Positions 54,910-61,479 of a stretch of 64,000 bases of DNA are shown here, piece by piece (the first letter of the stretch is position 1; each line of letters opens with the position of its first letter). The position numbers and the translations under genes were made by a program. This stretch comes from JAVEDQ01 sp963783105 (GTDB taxonomy: Bacteria > Actinomycetota > Actinomycetes > Frankiales > Frankiaceae), in contig CAWAMI010000004.1 in the NCBI GenBank assembly GCA_963783105.1, forward strand, positions 310,001-374,000. The letters are read 5' to 3'. Below the pieces are notes generated by a model. The model did no database searches. It was not told the DNA's origin and saw only the letters and a program-made list of their open reading frames with translations.

Positions 54910-55643
54910 TCGGCGTGGGCGTCGGACCCGGCGACCCGGACCAGGTGACCGTGCAGGCGGTGCGCGTGCTGACCGAGGCCGACGTCGTCGTCGTGCCCGT
55001 CGGCGACACCGGCGAGATCGGCCGCGCCGAGCGGACGGTGCGCGCGCACGTCGAGCGCGACATCGAGCGGCTCGTCTTCCAGCTGGGTGCCGAGACTGAG
55101 ACATCAGAGTCAGGGCGGGGACCCAGCTGGGACGCCGCGGGCGCGCGTGTCGCCGAACTGTTGCGCGAGCCCGGACGCACCGACACGCGGACCGTCGCCT
55201 TCGCGACGATCGGCGACCCGAACGTCTACTCGACCTTCAGCTACCTGGCCCAGACCGTGCGGGCACTGCTGCCCGAGGTCGAGATCGCGACGGTGCCCGG
55301 CATCACCGCGATGCAGTACCTCGCCGCGAAGAGCAACACCAGCCTCGTCGAGGGCGTCGAGCCGCTGACGCTGATGCCGCTGACCGCGGGTCTCGACCGG
55401 CTGCGGGAGGCGCTGGAGGCCGGCGGCACGGTCGTCGCCTACAAGGGCGGGCGAATGCTGCCCGACGTGCTGCGGGTGCTGGAGGAGACCGGACGGCTCG
55501 ACGGCGCCGTGTTCGGCGCCTCGCTCGGCCTACCGCAGGAGGACGTCCGGCCCGCGAGCGAGCTGGACCGCAGCGCTCCGGCGCCGTATCTGTCGACGGT
55601 GATCGCGCCCGTGTCGCGCGTCGAACGAGGGAGTGCACTGTGA
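54900..55643 (+). CDS. cobI: Precorrin-2 C20-methyltransferase CobI/CbiL
   Basis: 247 residues. The start LIGVGVGPGDPDQVTVQAVR is the first SAM loop of corrin methyltransferases. FATIGDPNVYSTFSYL and VPGITAMQYLAAKSNTSL are specific to the C20 enzymes. In M. tuberculosis CobI is fused to CobJ; here it is separate. The start overlaps cobB and the end overlaps cobM (GTGA). Confidence 0.92.
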   Translation: MRLIGVGVGPGDPDQVTVQAVRVLTEADVVVVPVGDTGEIGRAERTVRAHVERDIERLVFQLGAETETSESGRGPSWDAAGARVAELLREPGRTDTRTVAFATIGDPNVYSTFSYLAQTVRALLPEVEIATVPGITAMQYLAAKSNTSLVEGVEPLTLMPLTAGLDRLREALEAGGTVVAYKGGRMLPDVLRVLEETGRLDGAVFGASLGLPQEDVRPASELDRSAPAPYLSTVIAPVSRVERGSAL

Positions 55644-56503
55644 CCACGCAGCAGTCGACGGCGACCGAGCAGGCGACCCGGCAGACGGTCGGCAAGGTGA
55701 CGTTCGTCGGAGCGGGCCCGGGGGCCGCCGACCTGCTGACCTTCCGCGCCGCGCAACGCATCGCCGACGCCGACGTCGTCATCTGGGCGTCCAGCCTCGT
55801 CACCGCCGAGGTACTCGACCATGCCCGCGCGGACGCGGAGATCGTCGACTCGGCCGCGATCCCGCTCGAGGGCGTCCTCGACCTGTACCGCCGAGCCGTG
55901 GACGAGGGGCTGCACGTCGCCCGGATCCACTCGGGCGACCCGTCGCTGTGGGGCGCGGTGCAGGAGCAGCTCGACCGCTGCAAGGAGCTGGGCCTCGAGG
56001 TCGAGATCGTGCCCGGCGTGAGCGCGTTCTCCGCGGTCGCGGCGATCGCCGAGCGCGAGCTGACGATCCCCGAGGTGGGGCAGTCGGTCATCCTCACCCG
56101 GCTCGGCGGTGGCAAGACGCCGATGCCGCCGGGCGAGGAGGTCCGGGAGTTCGCCCGGCACGGGACGACGATGGCGCTGTTCCTGTCCGCCGCCCGGTCC
56201 GGCCAGCTGCAGGAGGAGCTGCTCGAGGGCGGCTACGGGCCGGAGACGCCGTGCCTCGTCGCGTACCAGGCGACGTGGCCGGACGAGCTCGTCGTCCGCT
56301 GTGTGCTCGGTGAGCTGGAGGCCACCGTCAAGGCGCACAAGCTCTGGAAGCACACGCTGGTGCTCGTCGGGCCGGCGCTCGGCGCCGGTGGCACCCGTTC
56401 GCACCTCTACCACCCCGGGCACTTCCACGGCTTCCGTCGTGCCGAGCCCACCTCCCGACAACAACTCCGCGCGCGGCAGCAGTTGAAGGCGAGCCGTGGC
56501 TGA
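55640..56503 (+). CDS. cobM: Precorrin-4 C11-methyltransferase CobM/CbiF
   Basis: 287 residues from a GTG. VTFVGAGPGAADLLTFRAA at the start, the product loop HSGDPSLWGAVQEQ, and VPGVSAFSAVAAIAERELT are diagnostic for the C11 methylase. The start overlaps the cobI stop, and the end overlaps cbiD by 8 bp. Confidence 0.94.
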   Translation: MTTQQSTATEQATRQTVGKVTFVGAGPGAADLLTFRAAQRIADADVVIWASSLVTAEVLDHARADAEIVDSAAIPLEGVLDLYRRAVDEGLHVARIHSGDPSLWGAVQEQLDRCKELGLEVEIVPGVSAFSAVAAIAERELTIPEVGQSVILTRLGGGKTPMPPGEEVREFARHGTTMALFLSAARSGQLQEELLEGGYGPETPCLVAYQATWPDELVVRCVLGELEATVKAHKLWKHTLVLVGPALGAGGTRSHLYHPGHFHGFRRAEPTSRQQLRARQQLKASRG

Positions 56504-57674
56504 CGAGTCGATATGGCCGGACTCGCCGGAGCTGCGCGAGCCCGACCTGCCCCGGACCATGAAGGTCCGGCAGAAGGCGCTGCGCACCGGCTGGACGACC
56601 GGGACCTGCGCGGCCGCCGCGGCCAAGGCGGCGACCACCGCGCTGGCCACCGGCACGCAGCCGCCGACCGTCGACACGCCGCTGCCCGGCGGCGACCGGG
56701 TGACGCTCCCGGTCGACTCCTACGACGTGTCGCGGACCGAGGAGGCGCCGGCCCGAGCCACTGCGGTCGTCGTCAAGGACGCCGGTGACGACCCCGACGT
56801 CACGCACGGCGCGCATCTGACGGCGACCGTCTCCTGGCGGGACGCGCCCGGCGTCGAACTCGACGGCGGGGTCGGGGTCGGCGTCGTCACCAAGCCCGGC
56901 CTCGGGCTGGAGGTCGGCGGCCCGGCCATCAACGCGACGCCGCGGCAGCAGATCCGCGACGCGGTCGGGGAGGTCGTCGAGCTCGACCGGACCGGCGTCC
57001 GGGTCGTGGTCAGCGTGCCCGAGGGCGAGCGCATGGCCCGCAAGACCACGAACGGCCGGCTCGGCATCCTCGGCGGGATCTCGATCCTCGGCACCACCGG
57101 CATCGTCCGGCCCTTCTCCACCGCCTCCTGGCGGGCCAGCGTGGTGCAGGCCGTCGACGTCATGGCCGCGCAGTCGGAACCGACGCTCGTGCTCGCCACC
57201 GGCGGGCGCACCGAGAAGGCCGCGATGCGCCTGCTGCCGGATCTGCCGTCGGTCTGCTTCGTCGAGGTCGGCGACTTCACCGGCGCGGCGCTGCGCGAGG
57301 CGGTCGAGCGCGGCCTGAGCCGCGTGGTGTTCGTCGGGATGGCGGGCAAGCTCACCAAGCTCGCCGCCGGCGTGCTCATGACCCACTACACGCGCAGCAA
57401 GGTCGACACCTCGGTCCTCGGCCGCATCACCCGCGATGCCGGCGGAAACGCGGAGTTGGCGGACGAGGTGGCCGGCGCGAACACCGCCCGGCACGCCTAC
57501 GAGCAGTGGGAGTCCGCCGGCCTGCTCCGGCCGGCGGGGGACCGGCTGTGCGCCGCGGTCGCCGACGTGCTCCGCCGGTTCACCGACGGGGCGCTCGACG
57601 CCGAGGTCGCGATGGTCGACTTCGGCGGCAGCAGCTGCGTGGCCGCGACCCGTCCCGAGTGGGTGTCGGGGTGA
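56496..57674 (+). CDS. cbiD: Cobalt-precorrin-5B C1-methyltransferase CbiD
   Basis: 392 residues from a GTG. LRTGWTTGTCAAAAAKAA near 30 is the CbiD signature, and NPREQ-like ATPRQQIRDAV, GGISILGTTGIVRPFS and GMAGKLTKLAAGV follow. CbiD belongs to the cobalt-early (anaerobic) route, in contrast to CobN-type late insertion. The stop overlaps the cobL GTG. Confidence 0.94.
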   Translation: MADESIWPDSPELREPDLPRTMKVRQKALRTGWTTGTCAAAAAKAATTALATGTQPPTVDTPLPGGDRVTLPVDSYDVSRTEEAPARATAVVVKDAGDDPDVTHGAHLTATVSWRDAPGVELDGGVGVGVVTKPGLGLEVGGPAINATPRQQIRDAVGEVVELDRTGVRVVVSVPEGERMARKTTNGRLGILGGISILGTTGIVRPFSTASWRASVVQAVDVMAAQSEPTLVLATGGRTEKAAMRLLPDLPSVCFVEVGDFTGAALREAVERGLSRVVFVGMAGKLTKLAAGVLMTHYTRSKVDTSVLGRITRDAGGNAELADEVAGANTARHAYEQWESAGLLRPAGDRLCAAVADVLRRFTDGALDAEVAMVDFGGSSCVAATRPEWVSG

Positions 57675-58870
57675 TCACCGTCGTCGGATGGGACGGCTCG
57701 CCGCTGACCCCCGCGGCCGCGGACGCCCTCGCGTCGGCCAGCCTCGTCGTCGGCGGCGCGCGGCACCTCGCCGCCCTGCCGGTGCCGGAGCAGGCCCGCA
57801 CGGTCGTCCTCGGCTCGCTGGAGCGCGGCTTGGCCGAGCTCTCGCGGGACCGGGCCGGCCGGGCCGTCGTCATCGCCTCCGGCGACCCCGGGTTCTTCGG
57901 CATCGTCCGCGCCATCCGCGCCCTCGGCGTCGAACCGGTCGTGCTGCCCGCGGTCTCCTCCGTCGCGCTCGCGTTCGCCCGGCTCGGGCTGCCGTGGGAC
58001 GACGCGCTCGTCGTCAGCACCCACGGCCGCGCGATCACTCCCGCCGTCAACGTCTGCCGCAGCAACCCCAAGGTCGCCGTCCTCACCGGCCCCGGCGCCG
58101 GGCCCGCGGAACTCGGCGCGGCGCTCGTCGGCAGCTACCGCACGCTGCACGTGCTGACCGCGCTCGGCACCGAGGACGAGGAGTGGCTCGAGTGCTCGCC
58201 CGAGGAGGCGGCGCTGCGGGAGTGGCGGAACCCGAACGTCGTCCTCTCGCTCGGGCCCGGCGAGAGCGACGGGCCGGCGCGCTGGCTCGCGGGGCGTGAC
58301 CCGATCCCGCGGGAGTGGGCGCTACCCGAACACGAGTACCTGCACCGCTGCTCGATGGTGACCAAGGCCGAGGTGCGGGCCCTGGTGCTCGCGCGGCTCG
58401 GCCCCGGCCTGGGCCGCTGCGTCTGGGACGTCGGCGCCGGCAGCGGCTCGGTGGCCGTCGAGTGCGCCCGCTTCGGCGCCTTCGCGGTCGCCGTCGAGCG
58501 TGAGGCCGAGGCGTGCGCCCGGATCGAGGCCAACGCCGGCTCGCACGGGGTCGACGTCACCGTGGTCTGCGGCGAGGCGCCCGCGGCGCTGGCCGGCCTT
58601 CCGCAGCCCGACGCCGTGTTCGTCGGCGGTGGCGGCCTGCCCGCGGTCACGGCGGCGGCCGAACGGCGACCGGCCCGGATCGTCGCGGCCTTCGCCGCCG
58701 TCGACCACGCGCTCGCTGCCCGCGCCGAGCTGCACCGGCGGCAGTACCGCGTGGACGGGGTCCAGCTCGCCGCCAACCGCTTCGCCGAGCTCCCCGACGA
58801 CTCGGTGCGGCTCGCCGCGACCAACCCGGTCTTCGTCGTCTGGGGTACCCGGGACGAGGAGGGCTCGTGA
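57671..58870 (+). CDS. cobL: Precorrin-6Y C5,15-methyltransferase (decarboxylating) CobL (CbiE-CbiT fusion)
   Basis: 399 residues from a GTG overlapping the cbiD stop. The N-terminal CbiE part has VVGWDGSPLTPAA and SGDPGFFGIVRAI. The C-terminal CbiT part, from about residue 235, has the SAM motif WDVGAGSGSVAVE near 251. It methylates C5 and C15 and decarboxylates the ring C acetate. Confidence 0.94.
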   Translation: MITVVGWDGSPLTPAAADALASASLVVGGARHLAALPVPEQARTVVLGSLERGLAELSRDRAGRAVVIASGDPGFFGIVRAIRALGVEPVVLPAVSSVALAFARLGLPWDDALVVSTHGRAITPAVNVCRSNPKVAVLTGPGAGPAELGAALVGSYRTLHVLTALGTEDEEWLECSPEEAALREWRNPNVVLSLGPGESDGPARWLAGRDPIPREWALPEHEYLHRCSMVTKAEVRALVLARLGPGLGRCVWDVGAGSGSVAVECARFGAFAVAVEREAEACARIEANAGSHGVDVTVVCGEAPAALAGLPQPDAVFVGGGGLPAVTAAAERRPARIVAAFAAVDHALAARAELHRRQYRVDGVQLAANRFAELPDDSVRLAATNPVFVVWGTRDEEGS

Positions 58871-58877
58871 TCGGCTC

Positions 58878-60560
58878 ATGATCGGCCTGATCGCCGTCAC
58901 CGCCGCCGGACGCAGCGCCGCTGCCGACCTCGCCGCCCGCTGGCCGGACACCCGCACCTACCCGGTCGCCGAGCTGCCGGCGGCCTGGCGCGAGTGCGAC
59001 CAGCTCGTCTGCTTCCTCGCCACCGGCGCCACGGTCCGGCTGCTCGCCCCCCTGCTGCAGGACAAGCACACCGACCCGGGGGTCGTCTGCGTCGACGACG
59101 CCCGGCGCTTCGCCATCGCGCTGGTCGGCGGGCACGGGGTGCCGGGGACGTCGGGGGGCGCGAACGAGCTCGCCGAGCGGGTCGGCGAGGCGCTCGGCGC
59201 GCAGCCGGTCGTCAGTACCGCGACGGACAGCCGCGGGGCCACGGCGCTCGACCAGCTCGGCTGGCCGGTGGAGGGCGCGGTCGCCCGGGTGACGCGGGGG
59301 ATGCTCGACGGCGAGCCGGTGCGGCTCGACGCCGACGGGGTCTGGCCGTTGCCGCCGTTGCCGCTGGCCGAGCAGGGGGACCTGGTCCTGCGGGTGAGCG
59401 ACCGGATCCAGCCGATCGACGAGTGCACGCTCGTCCTCCGGCCACCCAGCCTGGTCGTCGGGGTCGGCGCGAGCCGCGGCGTGACCGCCGGCGAGGTGCT
59501 CGGGCTGATCGACGCCGCCCTCGCCGACGCCGGGCTGTCGACGGCGTCGGTGCGCGGGCTCGCCACCGCCGACGCCAAGGCGGACGAGGTGGGCATCGTC
59601 GAGGCCGCCGAGAGCCGCGGCTGGACGCTGACGACCTACCCGAGCGAGGTCCTCGCCGCCGTGGCCGTGCCGAACCCGAGCGACGTCGTCCGCGAGACCC
59701 TCGGTACCCCGAGCGTCGCCGAGGCGGCCGCGCTGGTCGGCGGGGGAGTCTCCGGTCAGGCACCCGAACTCGTGGTGGAGAAGCGGAAGTCGGCGATGGC
59801 CACCGTCGCCGTCGCGCGGCACGCGCCGCGTGGGCGGCTCGCTCTCGTCGGGCTCGGCCCCGGCGCCCGCGACCTGCTGACGGAACGCGCCCGCCGCGAG
59901 CTCGCCCGCGCGTCCGTGCTCGTCGGGCTCGACCAGTACGTCGACCAGGTGCGGGACCTGCTCCGCCCCGGCACCCGCGTGCTGGCCAGCGGCCTGGGCG
60001 ACGAGGAGGCCCGCGCCCGGACCGCGGTGGACGAGGCCCGCGCCGGGCACGCCGTCGCGCTGATCGGCAGCGGCGACGCCGGCGTCTACGCGATGGCCAG
60101 CCCCGCGTTGGAGATGGCGGACGAGACGATCGACGTCGTCGGCGTCCCGGGCATCACGGCCGCGCTCGCCGCCTCGGCCGTCCTCGGCGCACCGCTCGGC
60201 CACGACCACGTGGCGATCAGCCTGTCCGACCTGCACACGCCCTGGCCGGCCATCGAGCAGCGGGTCCGGGCCGCCGCCGAGGCGGATCTCGTCGTCTCCT
60301 TCTACAACCCGCGCAGCCGCGGCCGGGACTGGCAGCTGCCGCGGGCGCTCGAACTCCTCCGCGAGCGGCGGCCGGAGACGACCCCGATCGGGCTCGTCCG
60401 CGACGTCAGCCGGCCGCGGGAGCGGGTGCTGCTCACGACGCTCGGCGAGGTCGACGCGGCCGACGTCGACATGCTGACCACGGTGGTGGTCGGCTCGTCG
60501 CAGAGCCGCATCATCGCCGGGCGGATGGTCACCCCGCGGGGGTACCGATGGGCGCCATGA
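58878..60560 (+). CDS. CbiG-CobJ fusion (cobalt-precorrin-5A hydrolase and precorrin-3B C17-methyltransferase)
   Basis: 560 residues. CbiG (about 1-310): IGLIAVTAAGRSAAADLA, VCFLATGATVRLLAPLLQDK, and VGVGASRGVTAGEVL. CobJ/CbiH (about 319-560): LVGLGPGARDLLTERARREL, SGDAGVYAMASPALEM and VSFYNPRSRGRDWQL. The CbiG half again indicates cobalt-early chemistry: ring opening of the lactone that follows C17 methylation. The stop overlaps the ferredoxin ATG (ATGA at 60557-60560). Confidence 0.93.
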   Translation: MIGLIAVTAAGRSAAADLAARWPDTRTYPVAELPAAWRECDQLVCFLATGATVRLLAPLLQDKHTDPGVVCVDDARRFAIALVGGHGVPGTSGGANELAERVGEALGAQPVVSTATDSRGATALDQLGWPVEGAVARVTRGMLDGEPVRLDADGVWPLPPLPLAEQGDLVLRVSDRIQPIDECTLVLRPPSLVVGVGASRGVTAGEVLGLIDAALADAGLSTASVRGLATADAKADEVGIVEAAESRGWTLTTYPSEVLAAVAVPNPSDVVRETLGTPSVAEAAALVGGGVSGQAPELVVEKRKSAMATVAVARHAPRGRLALVGLGPGARDLLTERARRELARASVLVGLDQYVDQVRDLLRPGTRVLASGLGDEEARARTAVDEARAGHAVALIGSGDAGVYAMASPALEMADETIDVVGVPGITAALAASAVLGAPLGHDHVAISLSDLHTPWPAIEQRVRAAAEADLVVSFYNPRSRGRDWQLPRALELLRERRPETTPIGLVRDVSRPRERVLLTTLGEVDAADVDMLTTVVVGSSQSRIIAGRMVTPRGYRWAP

Positions 60561-60886
60561 CCCCGGCGGGGGCGACGCCCCGCCTCCCGCCACACTCGCC
60601 CACCCGACTGCGTAAGGACACGCCGACGTCTCACGGCGTGTCCTTACGCAGCCGCGTCGGCGCGCCCGCGCCCGTTCGCATCACGGATCGGTGCGCGGGC
60701 TGCGGAGCCTGCCTGCTGACCTGCCCCGAACACGCGCTGCGCCCGACGGGGGACGTCGGGGAGCCGCTGATCGCGCTCGTCGACCGCTGCACCGGCTGCG
60801 GCGAGTGCATCGAGATCTGCCCGGCGGACGCGATCGACGGGACAGACGGCCTGTGGGCCAGGCCTGTCGCAGGAAGGACGTCATGA
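60557..60886 (+). CDS. 2[4Fe-4S] ferredoxin with a palindromic repeat in its 5' coding end
   Basis: 109 residues if it starts at the ATG overlapping the CobJ stop. Two cluster motifs, CAGCGACLLTCP and CTGCGECIEICP, give eight cysteines. Residues about 18-33 (LRKDTPTSHGVSLRSR) are the in-frame translation of palindromic repeat copy 4. Alternatively the GTG at 60638, inside the repeat, is the start and the protein is 82 residues. It probably supplies electrons in corrin synthesis. The ATGA overlap with cobH shows tight coupling. Confidence 0.8.
   Translation: MTPAGATPRLPPHSPTRLRKDTPTSHGVSLRSRVGAPAPVRITDRCAGCGACLLTCPEHALRPTGDVGEPLIALVDRCTGCGECIEICPADAIDGTDGLWARPVAGRTS
60606..60653. repeat. Palindromic repeat, copy 4 (in frame within the ferredoxin gene)
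   Basis: Left arm 60606-60625 and right arm 60634-60653 share the core CTGCGTAAGGACACGCCG with the other three copies, with one mismatch near the base of the stem and a divergent 8-base spacer ACGTCTCA. It lies 45 bp after the CobJ stop and has no stop codon in the ferredoxin frame. Confidence 0.92.
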
Positions 60887-61479
60887 GCACCGCGCCCCGG
60901 GTCGTGCACCCGATCGAGTCGAGGTCGTACGAGATCCTGCGCTCGCGCGTCGACACCTCCGGGCTGCTGCCGTTCACCCGCGCCGTGACCGAGCGGGTCG
61001 TGCACGCCAGCGCCGACCTCGACTACGTATCGGACCTAGTCTGCGACGAGGACGCGCTCGCCGCCGCCGCCGCGGCACTGGCCGCCGGTGCCCCGGTGGT
61101 CGCCGACGTCGAGATGGTGGCCGCGGGCATCACCGCGCGGCCCGTCGTCTGCCGGGTCCGGCAGGCCACCGGATCGGCCGCCCGCACCCGATCGGCGGCG
61201 GCCGTGCACCTCGCCCTCGACGAGGTCGGCCCGGGCGCCGTCTGGGTCGTCGGCTGCGCCCCCACCGCGCTGGAGGAACTGATCGCCCTCGGCGGGACGG
61301 CGGCCCCCGCCCTCGTGATCGGGTTGCCCGTCGGGTTCGTCGGCGCCGCGGAGTCGAAGGCCGCTCTGCGCGAGTCGGGTCTGCCCGCCGTCAGCAACGT
61401 CTCCGAGAAGGGCGGGTCGGCGGTCGCCGCGGCCGCTCTGAACGCCCTGCTCTACGTCAACCGGAAGGAGACGTCGTGA
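60883..61479 (+). CDS. cobH: Precorrin-8X methylmutase CobH/CbiC
   Basis: 198 residues. HPIESRSYEILRSRVDTSG at the start, catalytic His in ERVVHASADLDY near 44, and VGFVGAAESKAALRESGLP near the end are diagnostic. It moves the C11 methyl to C12. The start overlaps the ferredoxin stop (ATGA) and the stop overlaps the cbiX GTG. Confidence 0.94.
   Translation: MSTAPRVVHPIESRSYEILRSRVDTSGLLPFTRAVTERVVHASADLDYVSDLVCDEDALAAAAAALAAGAPVVADVEMVAAGITARPVVCRVRQATGSAARTRSAAAVHLALDEVGPGAVWVVGCAPTALEELIALGGTAAPALVIGLPVGFVGAAESKAALRESGLPAVSNVSEKGGSAVAAAALNALLYVNRKETS

Noticed and set aside
58647..60593. 648-residue minus-strand open frame opposite cbiG-cobJ
   Set aside because: Antisense of a clear fusion enzyme; no family resemblance.
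11214..60653. Palindromic repeats as a CRISPR array
   Set aside because: Copies are scattered over 49 kb with no spacers or cas genes; each is a single inverted repeat.
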